From Frigoribacterium sp. JB110 (GTDB lineage Bacteria; Actinomycetota; Actinomycetes; Actinomycetales; Microbacteriaceae): a stretch of DNA of 64,000 nt. The notes beneath the pieces were generated by a model. It saw nothing but the letters and a program-made list of their open reading frames with translations. It searched no databases and had not been told where the DNA came from. A program made the position numbers and the translations under genes. Location: the NCBI RefSeq assembly GCF_900163665.1, contig NZ_FUIA01000020.1:1-64000 (forward strand). Direction: 5' to 3'. Within the stretch, counting starts at the first letter, position 1. Each line of letters opens with the position of its first letter. Below are positions 7,924-16,367 of this stretch, in pieces.

Positions 7924-9597
7924 CTAACGGGATCGCCGAGTGACGAGCGAGATGAAGGCGAGGCCGAACACGGCGACGATGAGCGACCAGGCCGACGCAG
8001 TGCTGAAGGCGCCGGCCTGCTGGAAGTTGAAGATGGCGACGCCGAGCGTCTGCGAGCCCGGGGACAGCAGGAGGACCGACAGCGTCAGCTCGCGCACGGC
8101 GGTCACCGCGACCAGTACTGCTCCGGAGATCGCCGCGGGCAGCGCCATCCGGCAGGTGATGTCGACGAGCGATCGCAGCCGACCGGCGCCCGAGATCCGG
8201 GCCGCCTCCTCGGCGCTGGCTGGCGTCGATTCCAGCGGCGCCGCAACGGCCTGCACGACGAGTGCGATGAAGCTGGTCACGTAGGCGCACAGGATCAGCC
8301 ACGGGGTGTTGAACAGCCCGAGCGACGGTGCCAGCACGAGCCACGCCACCGCGATCACGATGCCCGGCACCGACTGCGGCAGGTTCGCCGTCGCGCCGAG
8401 CGCACGGGCCGCGCGAGTGCGGACGCGGGCGACGACCACCCCGATGCCGAGACCGAGCACGCCGCAGACGAGAGCCGCAAGCCCCGCCAGCATGACCGAG
8501 TTGCCCGCACCGGTGAGCGCGGTCGTGCTCGTGACCGCGGTGACGAGATGGTCGAGCGTGAGGTTCTCCCACGCGAGCGGAACGCCGGGGGCGCGCAGCA
8601 GCGTCTGGGTGGCAAGGGCGATCAGCGGCAGCACCGTCACCGTGAGCACCACGACCCACGTGACGAGCGCCGCCGTCACTCGTGCGCGGCCGAGGCCGAC
8701 CCGCACGACGACGGCGTTCGACGTGTCGAGCTGGTTCCCTCGCCCCGCGATCAGCGACTGCGCGACGAGCCCGAGCAGTGCGAGGATCAGCACGACGACG
8801 CCGATCGTCGCGACGATCGCGAGCGGCTCGTCGACGGTGCCCGACTGCAGGTAGCGGTAGACGAGGGTGGCGAGCGTGACGTACTGCTCAGGCAGGCCGA
8901 TGATCGACGGGATGCCGAAGTCGGCGAGGTTGCCGACCGCGACGACGATGAACGACGACAGCAGCGCCGGGCGCAGCAGCGGCACCGTGACCGACACGAC
9001 TGCGCGGAACGGCCCGGCCCCGCTCATCCGGGCCGCCTGCTCGAGGTCGCTCGGAATGCGGCGCAGCGCGGCGGAGACGATCAGCATCACGATGGGATAG
9101 CTGTGCACGGTGAGCAGCAGGATGACGCCGTCCTCGCCGTAGATCGACCACAGCGGGGCGCCGAACGCGTCGCGCCAGAACAGATTGACAGGGCTCGTCG
9201 GTCCCATGATGCCGAGCCATGCGATCGCACCGACGAACGGCGGCATCAGCAGGGGGCTGAGTGCGAGAAGCCGCAGCGGCCCGCGGGCTGCGATGTCGGT
9301 GCGGTCCAGCAGCACGGCGAGCGCGGTGCCGACGACCACCGCGAACACGGCGGAGACGCCGGCCGACACGAAGCTGTTGCGTGCGGCGACGAGCACATCG
9401 CCGTCGAGCAGCACGCCGATCTGACTGCCGTCGCCCGCGAGATACAGGATCGCCGCGATCGGCAGCAGCACGAAGAACGCCACCGCAGCCCACAGCGCAG
9501 CCGTCAGCCAGCGCGCCCCGTCCGCAGGACCGCCGCGCCCGCGGCCCCGGCGGAGAACCGGGGCCGCGAGACGTGCGCTCAGGGTGCTGTCGGTCAC
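7924..9597 (-). CDS. fused two-domain ABC permease (FbpB/AepW-like)
   Basis: Inner-membrane permease of 557 residues containing two homologous halves with about 12 membrane spans. Each half has an EAA coupling loop: EQAARMSGAGPFRAV in the first and EEAARISGAGRLRSL in the second. Fused permeases of this layout serve FbpB iron systems and some 2-aminoethylphosphonate systems. The GTG start at 9597 overlaps the binding-protein stop (GTGA). Together with the lipoprotein and ATPase it makes a complete one-permease importer. Confidence 0.88.
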   Translation of the reverse strand: MTDSTLSARLAAPVLRRGRGRGGPADGARWLTAALWAAVAFFVLLPIAAILYLAGDGSQIGVLLDGDVLVAARNSFVSAGVSAVFAVVVGTALAVLLDRTDIAARGPLRLLALSPLLMPPFVGAIAWLGIMGPTSPVNLFWRDAFGAPLWSIYGEDGVILLLTVHSYPIVMLIVSAALRRIPSDLEQAARMSGAGPFRAVVSVTVPLLRPALLSSFIVVAVGNLADFGIPSIIGLPEQYVTLATLVYRYLQSGTVDEPLAIVATIGVVVLILALLGLVAQSLIAGRGNQLDTSNAVVVRVGLGRARVTAALVTWVVVLTVTVLPLIALATQTLLRAPGVPLAWENLTLDHLVTAVTSTTALTGAGNSVMLAGLAALVCGVLGLGIGVVVARVRTRAARALGATANLPQSVPGIVIAVAWLVLAPSLGLFNTPWLILCAYVTSFIALVVQAVAAPLESTPASAEEAARISGAGRLRSLVDITCRMALPAAISGAVLVAVTAVRELTLSVLLLSPGSQTLGVAIFNFQQAGAFSTASAWSLIVAVFGLAFISLVTRRSR

Positions 9598-10619
9598 AAG
9601 AACAATGAGCGGAAGGTCTCGACGGCCTCGTCCTGCGTGGACTGGATGGTTTCGAGGTCGGGCGAGAGGATGGCGATGTCGTCCATGGCGGGCGCGCCTT
9701 CCGGGGTGCCGACGTCGCTGCGGATCGGCAGGTACGACTGCTCGACCGCGAGCTTCTGGCCCTCCTCGCTGACGAGGAAGTCGACGAACGCCTTCGAGAC
9801 TGCCTCCTCATCCGTGCTGGAGAAGATGCCGACCGGCTGCGAGACGTACGGCACGCCCTCCGACGGGTAGGAGACATCGATCGGCGAGCCCTGCTCCGCG
9901 AGCTCGCGCACCAGGTAGTCGACGACGACGCCGACCGGCTGCGCACCGGTGGCGATGGCCTGCGAGGTGGGACCGTTGCTGTCGGCGATGACGGGGCTGT
10001 TCTCGGCCAGCTGCTCCATCCATTCCGTGCCGAGCTCCGGCGTGTTCGCCCAGACGGCGGCGTTGTACGCCGCGGCACCGGAGACATCCGGGTTCGGCAT
10101 CACGATCTGGTCGGCGTACGCACTGTCGGTGAGCTCCTGCCACGACGCCGGCGGCTCGTCGACCATGGTGGTGTTGTACGCGATCACCGTCGGGATGATG
10201 CGGGTTCCGGTGTAGTAGCCCTCGGGGTCGACGACATCCGGGTTGATGTTCTCGATGTCGGCCGGGGCGTACTCCAGCAGCAGGTCGTCCGCTGCGTACT
10301 CTTCGAAGGTGGCGGCGTCGGCGGCCAGGAACACGTCGGCCTGGATGCCGTCTCCTGCCGCCTGCTCGCTGGCGACACGGGTGGTGAGGTCACCGGTTCC
10401 CGCGCGGAAGACCTCGACCGTCACATCCGGGTTCTCCTCGTTGAAGGCCGCGACGACCGCGTCGATCTTCTCCTGCGGCTCCGAGGTGTACAGCGTGATG
10501 GAGGAGGGGCCGTCGCCTGCGGCGTCGGCACTGGTGTCGGATGACGAGCATCCGGCGAGCGCCGCACCGGCGACGGCGACGGCGGCGATCGGGGCGAGGC
10601 GATGGATCCTGCGAGACAT
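9594..10619 (-). CDS. substrate-binding lipoprotein, Fe3+/phosphonate-type
   Basis: Extracellular solute-binding protein of 341 residues anchored through a lipobox (ALAGC, about residue 23) after a typical signal peptide. The fold class is type II periplasmic-binding (SITLYTSEPQEKIDAVVAAF at the start of the mature domain), the family that includes FbpA and the aminoethylphosphonate binders PhnS/AepX. The adjacent tyrosine pair that binds iron in FbpA proteins is not apparent, which, with the phosphatase neighbours, favours a phosphorus-containing organic ligand. First gene of the permease-ATPase-phosphatase run; 61 bp separate it from the metallophosphoesterase upstream. Confidence 0.85.
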   Translation of the reverse strand: MSRRIHRLAPIAAVAVAGAALAGCSSSDTSADAAGDGPSSITLYTSEPQEKIDAVVAAFNEENPDVTVEVFRAGTGDLTTRVASEQAAGDGIQADVFLAADAATFEEYAADDLLLEYAPADIENINPDVVDPEGYYTGTRIIPTVIAYNTTMVDEPPASWQELTDSAYADQIVMPNPDVSGAAAYNAAVWANTPELGTEWMEQLAENSPVIADSNGPTSQAIATGAQPVGVVVDYLVRELAEQGSPIDVSYPSEGVPYVSQPVGIFSSTDEEAVSKAFVDFLVSEEGQKLAVEQSYLPIRSDVGTPEGAPAMDDIAILSPDLETIQSTQDEAVETFRSLFL

Positions 10620-10680
10620 GGTGGTGCCTTCCGTTGGAACGTCGATTGAGGTGGTGGGTGCTCCGGATGACCGATGCCGG

Positions 10681-11469
10681 TCAGGCGGAGACGGGTTGGG
10701 AGAACAGAGGTGCGGGGGTCTCGAGGCTGACGCTGGTGGCCGCGACGCCGCCTGGCAGCAGGTGCACGAGCGAGAACATGGCCTGGTCGTGGCCGCTGAC
10801 GCGGTCGGGGCCCGCGTTCATCACCTGGTGGTAGGCGAGGGCGGGGCCGACGGAGATCGGCACGCCGCGCAGCGTGGCCGAGAGCGGATGGTGGAAGTGC
10901 CCCGCCAGCACCGCCCTGACGTCGCTGTCCGCCAGGGCGTCGAGGAGGCACTGTCCGTCGGCGAGGCCAGCCTTCGCGAGCGCCGGCATGGGTGAGCCGA
11001 GCGGCGGGTGGTGCAGCGCGACGACGGTGCCGGCACCGAACGGCTCGCGCACCTGATCTCGCAGCCATGCCAGCTGTTCTGCGCCGAGCGCTCCCGCCGA
11101 AGAATCGAGCAGCACGAATCGGAGCCCTGCGACGTGCACGGTTCGGAAGTGCCCTGCGGCGTGGTCGCGCAGGGCGCCTGCGGCACCCGGATCGTCGTGG
11201 TTGCCGAGCACGGTCAGCACGGGCACCCCTGCCGCCTGTTCGAGGTCGTCGATGGCGGCCTGCACGCGGGGGTAGGCGGCCGCGTGCCCCCGCTGGATCA
11301 GGTCGCCCGTGATGACGATCGCCTCCGGGGTGATCCCCGCCTCCCGCGCGTACGAACCGACGGCACGGAGTCGCTCGATGCCGTCGATCCTGTCGTACAG
11401 CAGGCCGTCGCGCGTGGCGTGCACGTCGCTGACGTGCAGCACCGTGAGGCGGCCGGTGGCGCGGCTCAT
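10681..11469 (-). CDS. metallophosphoesterase (CpdA/GpdQ-like phosphodiesterase)
   Basis: Calcineurin-like two-metal phosphoesterase of 262 residues with the complete motif set: LHVSDVHAT (D-x-H), VITGDLI, LGNHDDPG, VALHHPPLG and LAGHFHHP. Relatives hydrolyse cyclic nucleotides or glycerophosphodiesters. No signal peptide, so it acts in the cytosol. Its ATG overlaps the stop of the tyrosine phosphatase gene, and the transporter follows 61 bp on, placing it in a probable uptake-and-hydrolysis operon. Glycerophosphodiester-type substrates are a reasonable guess; cyclic-AMP breakdown is an alternative. Confidence 0.86.
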   Translation of the reverse strand: MSRATGRLTVLHVSDVHATRDGLLYDRIDGIERLRAVGSYAREAGITPEAIVITGDLIQRGHAAAYPRVQAAIDDLEQAAGVPVLTVLGNHDDPGAAGALRDHAAGHFRTVHVAGLRFVLLDSSAGALGAEQLAWLRDQVREPFGAGTVVALHHPPLGSPMPALAKAGLADGQCLLDALADSDVRAVLAGHFHHPLSATLRGVPISVGPALAYHQVMNAGPDRVSGHDQAMFSLVHLLPGGVAATSVSLETPAPLFSQPVSA

Positions 11470-12182
11470 GCCGACACCGCCGCTGGCATGCCCGGCGCGC
11501 CGACCGGAGCCGCAGGAGAACCCGAGGCCCGCTTGGCGCGCAGTGCGACGAACTGTGCGTCGGAGAGTCCGTGACGGGCGAGGTAGGCGTCGGCACCGCC
11601 GAGCTCGCCGATGACGTCGAGCGCGTGGGTGATGGCGGAGATGGGACTGTCGAGGTGCAGGCGCAGGATCTCGGCGCGATCCGCCGGCGCGGCGTCCTCG
11701 GCGATCCTGCGCGCAACGGGCTCGCGCACGGGGCGCACGTACTCACCCGATCGTGCGTAGTCCGCCTCGATGTCCTCGACCGAGACCCCGGATGCGGCGA
11801 GCGCGAGCGCGATCACGAGTCCGGTGCGATCCTTGCCGGCCGTGCAGTGCACCAGCGCGGCGCCGTCTGCGTCGGCGACGGCGCCGACTGCCTCGGTCAG
11901 TGCACGGCCGCGCTCGCGCAGCAGCCCCTCGTAGATGTTCTCGATCCGCCCCGTCAGCGGTGCCGGCCTGCCGTAGACGGGAAGGCTGCGCACCGGCAGG
12001 CCGTGGGAAGGGGATCCTGCCTCGCTCGGCTCACGCAGATCGACGACCGCAGAGACCCCGAGCTCGCGCAGCGTCTCGGCACCGGCCGGCGTGATCAGCT
12101 CCGGCGCACCGGAACGGACGAGCCACGTCGGCTCTCCCATCGCGCGGGAGTTGAACAGGCCGTCGATCTCGATCCGCCGCAT
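11466..12182 (-). CDS. tyrosine/dual-specificity-type protein phosphatase
   Basis: Cysteine-dependent phosphatase of 238 residues; the P-loop VHCTAGKDRTG gives the nucleophilic Cys and the arginine, and the upstream VVDLREPSEAG matches bacterial tyrosine phosphatases of the IphP/MptpB class. Several of these act on phosphoinositides or small phosphate esters as well as proteins. First gene of the run leading into the metallophosphoesterase and importer (ATGA overlap). An inverted repeat with TTTCA/TGAAA half-sites lies 26 bp upstream of the ATG and is probably the operator for this whole unit. Confidence 0.85.
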   Translation of the reverse strand: MRRIEIDGLFNSRAMGEPTWLVRSGAPELITPAGAETLRELGVSAVVDLREPSEAGSPSHGLPVRSLPVYGRPAPLTGRIENIYEGLLRERGRALTEAVGAVADADGAALVHCTAGKDRTGLVIALALAASGVSVEDIEADYARSGEYVRPVREPVARRIAEDAAPADRAEILRLHLDSPISAITHALDVIGELGGADAYLARHGLSDAQFVALRAKRASGSPAAPVGAPGMPAAVSA

Positions 12183-12207
12183 CCGGATCCTCTCGTGTCG
12201 TTACGTG

Positions 12208-12228
12208 CGTTTCATCTGATGTGAAACG
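12208..12228. promoter_or_regulatory. inverted repeat, probable RpiR-family operator
   Basis: CGTTTCA (12208-12214) and TGAAACG (12222-12228) form a perfect 7-bp inverted repeat with a 7-bp centre, in the leader of the phosphatase-transport unit. TGAAA/TTTCA half-sites are common for RpiR/MurR regulators, and such a gene lies immediately upstream. Confidence 0.5.
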
Positions 12229-12353
12229 TGGTTACAACGACAGAGTGACCTTCAACAACGACGAGCCGCTGACGCGCGCCTTACGCGCAGGTGAACGCCG
12301 GATGAGCCTGCGGTGCCGCGATGCGCCGAGACGCGCCACAGCACCGCGGCCCA

Positions 12354-12418
12354 CCGCTCCGGTACCCGAAACTGCACCAAGGCTCCAGCGGAACCGCACT
12401 TCGGGGAACCGGAACCGG
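12354..12418. repeat. palindromic element, diverged copy (3'-end hairpin)
   Basis: Same outer stem as copies at 6231 and 57849 (CCGCTCCGGT at the left, ACCGGAACCGG at the right) with a different interior that still pairs (GGTACCCGAA against TTCGGGGAACC). Ends 14 nt from the RpiR gene stop, the same spacing as the other copies. Confidence 0.5.
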
Positions 12419-12431
12419 GGTGGCGGCCGGC

Positions 12432-13250
12432 TCAGTCCTCGGTGAGGGCCTCGGCGACGACGTGGCGCATCTCGGCGACGCCGGATCGCGGTGCGAGCGC
12501 GGAGTGCAGCGCGTGCAGCACGACGGTGTGGCCGAGGCGCGCGAGGAACGGGTCGACGTCGTGCGCCTCACCGGCCGGACCGGTGGCGACGACGAGGTGA
12601 GCGGTGCGGCCGATCGGGGAACGCACGTAGCTGGTGATGACGGCGACTCTCGCGCCGCGGTCGGCAGCGGCCTGGCACGCGCGGAGCGTCTGCACGTTCG
12701 CACCGGAGTAGCTCAGCACAAGGCACAAGTCGCCCTCGCCGAGAGTGTGCGCGGCGAACTGCTGCGCGAGCGGGTCGACAGGAGCCTCGACGCCGCGCCC
12801 GAGCGTCGACAGCCGCATGGCGAAGTCCTGCAGCGGCGGGCCGGAGAAGCCGTTGCTGACCAGCACGACGCGGCGGGCGTCATCCAGCGCGCGCGCCACC
12901 AGTTCGATCTGTGCCGGATCGACGCTCTCCTGCGCCAGGCGCACGGCCTCGACCGCGTCGTCGAAGGTGTTCTGCGCGATGTCGTCCTCGTCGCGCGGCA
13001 CCATGGGCGCCGAGCGCGCCAGCTCGAGTCGCAGGTGCTGGAAGCCGCGGAAGCCCAGGCTCTGGCAGGCGCGGATGACGGTTGCCGTCGACGTGCCTGC
13101 GGCCTCCGCGAGTTCGGCCGTCGACCAGCCGACCACGTCATCCGGGCGCTCGATCACGACGTCCGCGACGCGTGCCTCGCTCGGCCCGAGCGACGACAGC
13201 GCGCTGCGCACGCGGGTGAGCACGCTCAGGGCGGGGCGGGCGATCGTCAT
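12432..13250 (-). CDS. RpiR/MurR-family transcriptional regulator
   Basis: 272-residue regulator with an N-terminal RpiR helix-turn-helix (STAELAEAAGTSTATVIRAC) and a C-terminal SIS domain that senses phosphorylated sugars or similar ligands (VVLVSNGFSGPPLQDFAMRL; VLSYSGANVQT). Start chosen at the ATG at 13250, just before the HTH domain and behind a GGAG; a longer reading from 13349 adds a low-complexity leader. It lies upstream of, and on the same strand as, the phosphatase/transport unit, consistent with a phosphate-ester effector. A palindromic hairpin follows its stop. Confidence 0.87.
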   Translation of the reverse strand: MTIARPALSVLTRVRSALSSLGPSEARVADVVIERPDDVVGWSTAELAEAAGTSTATVIRACQSLGFRGFQHLRLELARSAPMVPRDEDDIAQNTFDDAVEAVRLAQESVDPAQIELVARALDDARRVVLVSNGFSGPPLQDFAMRLSTLGRGVEAPVDPLAQQFAAHTLGEGDLCLVLSYSGANVQTLRACQAAADRGARVAVITSYVRSPIGRTAHLVVATGPAGEAHDVDPFLARLGHTVVLHALHSALAPRSGVAEMRHVVAEALTED

Positions 13251-13367
13251 CTGGGCACTCCGTGGGATGGGTGACGCGGCACCAGCCCAATCTATCCGCC
13301 GGCCGCCCCCTCCCCCGAGTCGACGGCCGGAATCGCTCGGACAGGACACCCGGGATCGTGCGAACGG

Positions 13368-13757
13368 TCAGGCCGTACCGGAATCGTGAGACCGCTTCGG
13401 TTCGGGCTGGGGCTGCGTGAAGATCACCACGACGATGACCGCGACACCCACGACCACGTGCGGCAGCCAGACGTTCACCGCATTGTCGGCGAAGCCGAAC
13501 AACCAGGGCGAAACCGCAAGGAAGACGCTGGCGACGATGTCGAACACCAGGTGCACGGGCATGGGAATGAGACCGAACGGGCCCCACTCATAGCGGGTGA
13601 ACAGGCTGTAGACGATCAGGCCGACGCCGAGCACGATGGGGATGATCATCGCTGCGCCGCCGATGTCTGCGAAGCCGAACAGCCACGGCGCGGCGATCAG
13701 CGCGATGCCGACGAGATAGTCCAGAACGCCGTGGACCTTGGTGGGGATGAAACGCAT
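13368..13757 (-). CDS. SPW-repeat membrane protein
   Basis: Small integral membrane protein of 129 residues with four hydrophobic segments. The SPW-type motif occurs twice (APWLFGFAD near residue 24 and SPWLFGFAD near 91), marking a tandem duplication. Function of the family is unknown. The ATG at 13757 has a near-perfect Shine-Dalgarno (AAAGGAGGA), so a longer reading from 13844 is rejected. Charged C-terminal tail of about 15 residues. Confidence 0.82.
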   Translation of the reverse strand: MRFIPTKVHGVLDYLVGIALIAAPWLFGFADIGGAAMIIPIVLGVGLIVYSLFTRYEWGPFGLIPMPVHLVFDIVASVFLAVSPWLFGFADNAVNVWLPHVVVGVAVIVVVIFTQPQPEPKRSHDSGTA

Positions 13758-13916
13758 GATTCCTCCTTTGACAGGAGCCGCGATCAACGGCTCACTGCTG
13801 ATTCGGCACCGTCGCGTTCCTGGATTGGAACGGCGCAGCCGCATCGGCGTCCTGCTCCCGCCGGGCGGAACTTCTCCTGGCTTCCCCTGAACGTTCTCAG
13901 GCGTGTCGGGCGCGCG

Positions 13917-14753
13917 TCACACGCCCGATCTTCTCGGCGCGACCGCTTCCCCCACGAGCGAGCCGAACGCCTCAGCGGCGGGAGCGGCGAGCGCGTTCAT
14001 CCAGGTGCGGAACGCCTCGACGGTGCGCGGGGCGGGCCAGTCGGGGTCGAGGAACTCCTGCGGCAGACGCGGATCGGTGCGCTGCAGCGTGAGCCAGTCC
14101 GCCACCAGCGCCGTCTGGTCGACGAGCGGCTGCTCCAGCGACGGCTCGCCGCCCCATTCGCGCAGGAACAGTTCGTGCTGTGCCCGGATCTCCGCGAGGT
14201 CCCACGCGTCGGCGACCGCCGGCGCGACGGGGAACGACGTCAGTTCATGCGCGCGGAAGGCGACGACCGCGCCATCCGGCAGATCCGGTTGCAGCCGCGC
14301 CAGGGCGGTGGTGAGGTCGACCTCGCCCGGCGCGATCCAGAGCCCGTCTCGCACCGCCCCGAAACCCTCCCACAGCAGGGCCGCGCGCAGCCTGTGCCTG
14401 GTGTGGCGATGCTTCTCCGACAGCGCGAAGGTGACCAGCGTCCACCCGTCACCGGTCGGTTCGAATGGTCGCGGGCCGTGCACCCGCGCCGATGCGCCCC
14501 GGATGACCCGCCTGGCGTGCGCGGTCGGACGGAAGGCGACTTCGCGGCCGTCCTTGCGCCGTTCGAGCATGCCGACCACGACCATCCGATCGAGCGTCGC
14601 CCGCGCGGTCGCCTGCCCGATGCCGGCGCCGGAGAGCACCTCGAGGAAGGTCGCCGCCCTGATCCAGTCGTCGTGCTCGTCGACGACGTGGTTGCCCAGC
14701 AGCGACAGCAGCAGGCGCCTCGGCTTCCGGCTGCGCATCGTCACGATGGTCAC
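13917..14753 (-). CDS. PaaX-family transcriptional regulator
   Basis: 278-residue protein with the PaaX layout: N-terminal winged helix (ARATLDRMVVVGMLERRKDG), a middle domain (GDGWTLVTFALSEKHRHTRH) and C-terminal region with LPQEFLDPDWPAP. The prototype represses phenylacetate degradation and responds to an aryl-CoA thioester, so an aromatic-derived effector is plausible. GTG start at 14753 overlaps the ABC ATPase stop (GTGA); an ATG six codons in (14738) is an alternative. Last gene of the importer operon, which runs away from the O-demethylase operon. Confidence 0.85.
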   Translation of the reverse strand: MTIVTMRSRKPRRLLLSLLGNHVVDEHDDWIRAATFLEVLSGAGIGQATARATLDRMVVVGMLERRKDGREVAFRPTAHARRVIRGASARVHGPRPFEPTGDGWTLVTFALSEKHRHTRHRLRAALLWEGFGAVRDGLWIAPGEVDLTTALARLQPDLPDGAVVAFRAHELTSFPVAPAVADAWDLAEIRAQHELFLREWGGEPSLEQPLVDQTALVADWLTLQRTDPRLPQEFLDPDWPAPRTVEAFRTWMNALAAPAAEAFGSLVGEAVAPRRSGV

Positions 14754-15550
14754 GCTACCGGCCGCACCGCCTCGCCGCGCTTGGCCCGCTGGATCTGCTC
14801 GTACACGTGCGTGCGCAGCTCCGTGAACCGCGGCAGGGCGCGGGTGGTGATCTGGTCGCGTTCGTCGTCGAGGTCGATGTGCAGATCCTCCTGCACCCAG
14901 GTCGGCGACTTCGACAGCACGATCACGCGCTCGCCGAGATAGACGGATTCGTCGATGTCGTGCGTGACGAACAGGATCGACATGCCGCGCTCGCGGTGCA
15001 GACGGCGCACCAGATCCTCAAGGTCGGCGCGCGTCTGGGCGTCGACGGCGGCGAACGGCTCGTCCATGATGAGCACCTCAGGCTGATACGCCACGGCGCG
15101 GGCGATCGCCACGCGCTGCTGCATACCGCCGGAGAGCTGCCACGGGTAGGTGTCCGCCGCGTGGTCGAGACCAACGGCCGTGAGCGCGTCCATCACGAGT
15201 TCCTCGCGCTCGGTGCGCTGCAGCTTCTTGTGCCGCAGCGGCAGCTCGACGTTGCCGCGCACCGTGAGCCACGGGTACAGGCTGCGGCCGTACTCCTGGA
15301 ACACGAGCGCCATGTTGGGCGGCGGCGAGACGACCTTCTTGCCGTCGAGCTCGACGTTGCCGGATGTCGGAGCCAGCAGACCCGAGATGCACTTCAGCAG
15401 CGTGGTCTTGCCGCATCCGGACGGCCCGACGATGCAGATCAGCTCACCGCTTCCCATCTCGAAGCCGATGTCGCCGATCGCCTCCACCGAACCGGTCGCC
15501 GACTCGTACACCTTGCGAAGGCTCGAGACCTTCAGAAGCGCTTCAGGCAC
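14750..15550 (-). CDS. ABC importer ATPase, SsuB/TauB/NrtD type
   Basis: 266-residue ATPase with Walker A GPSGCGKTT, signature LSGGMQQRVAI, Walker B VLIMDEPFAAVD and switch histidine in FVTHDIDES. The family energises uptake of alkanesulfonates, taurine, nitrate, pyrimidine precursors and aromatic acids. GTG start at 15550 lies inside the preceding permease (8-bp overlap). Works with two permeases and an NMT1-type binding protein. Confidence 0.88.
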   Translation of the reverse strand: MPEALLKVSSLRKVYESATGSVEAIGDIGFEMGSGELICIVGPSGCGKTTLLKCISGLLAPTSGNVELDGKKVVSPPPNMALVFQEYGRSLYPWLTVRGNVELPLRHKKLQRTEREELVMDALTAVGLDHAADTYPWQLSGGMQQRVAIARAVAYQPEVLIMDEPFAAVDAQTRADLEDLVRRLHRERGMSILFVTHDIDESVYLGERVIVLSKSPTWVQEDLHIDLDDERDQITTRALPRFTELRTHVYEQIQRAKRGEAVRPVA

Positions 15551-16367
15551 GCTCCACCTCCTTGAGACCGTGGTACCAGCGCAGCACTCGGCGCTCGGCG
15601 AAGCCGAACAGCACCGCGAGCACCACCCCGATCAGACCGAGCAGCACGATGCCGCTCCACATCTCGGGGATGAGGTAGTTGCGCTGGAAGTACTGGATCC
15701 GGTACCCGAATCCGGATGACGAGTTGAACATCTCGCTGATCACCATCAGGATCAGCGCGACCGAGAGGGCCTGGCGGATGCCGGCCATGATGCGCGGGCT
15801 CGCGGCGGGCAGCAGCAGGTAGCGCAGCCGCTCCGCCGACGTGAGCGAGTACGACCGCCCGGTCTCGGTCATCACTGAGTCGACGCTGCGGATGCCGTCG
15901 ATCGTGTTGAGCAGGACCGGCCAGATCGATCCGGCCACGATCAGGATCACCTTGCCGGTGTCGAACGGGCCGAACAGCAGCGTCACGACGGGGATCAGCA
16001 CCGGCGGCGGCACCGCACGGAAGAACTCGAGCACCGGCTCCGACAGTTCGCGCAGCCACCTGACCAGGCCGATCAGGGTGCCGAGCGCGACCCCGACGAC
16101 GATGGCGAGCACGATGCCCAGTCCCAAGCGCCACAGGCTGGGCAGCACATCCTCGACGAAGGCCGGGCCGATCCAGGTGTCGACGAACGCCTGCGCGATC
16201 ACGATGGGCGATGGGAAGAACTGCGCAGGTGCTGCCGTTCCCCACACACCCCAGACCAGCAGCAGCAGAATCGGCAGGCCGAGGGCGAAACCTGCGCTCT
16301 CGAAGAACCTGCGCGCCCGTTCGGCTCCCCGGCGGGGCGTGACGACGGTCGTCGTGTAGAGCGTCAC
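15543..16367 (-). CDS. ABC importer permease, SsuC/TauC type (second)
   Basis: 274-residue inner-membrane permease with about six spans and a BPD_transp_1 coupling region (SLTSAERLRYLLLPAASPRI). GTG start at 16367 overlaps the stop of the other permease. Two different permeases encoded side by side suggest a heterodimeric channel. Confidence 0.85.
   Translation of the reverse strand: MTLYTTTVVTPRRGAERARRFFESAGFALGLPILLLLVWGVWGTAAPAQFFPSPIVIAQAFVDTWIGPAFVEDVLPSLWRLGLGIVLAIVVGVALGTLIGLVRWLRELSEPVLEFFRAVPPPVLIPVVTLLFGPFDTGKVILIVAGSIWPVLLNTIDGIRSVDSVMTETGRSYSLTSAERLRYLLLPAASPRIMAGIRQALSVALILMVISEMFNSSSGFGYRIQYFQRNYLIPEMWSGIVLLGLIGVVLAVLFGFAERRVLRWYHGLKEVERA

Noticed and set aside
7126-9870. 914-codon plus-strand frame
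   Set aside because: Antisense to the permease and ATPase genes; long shadow frames are expected at this G+C content, and the protein is low-complexity Arg/Asp/Glu without domains.
9594-10619. Ferric iron binding protein (FbpA)
   Set aside because: Same fold family, but the paired iron-binding tyrosines are not seen and neighbours are phosphatases.
14440-14480. tRNA T-loop-like GGTTCGAAT
   Set aside because: Lies within the PaaX coding frame with no cloverleaf around it; no tRNA found in the window.
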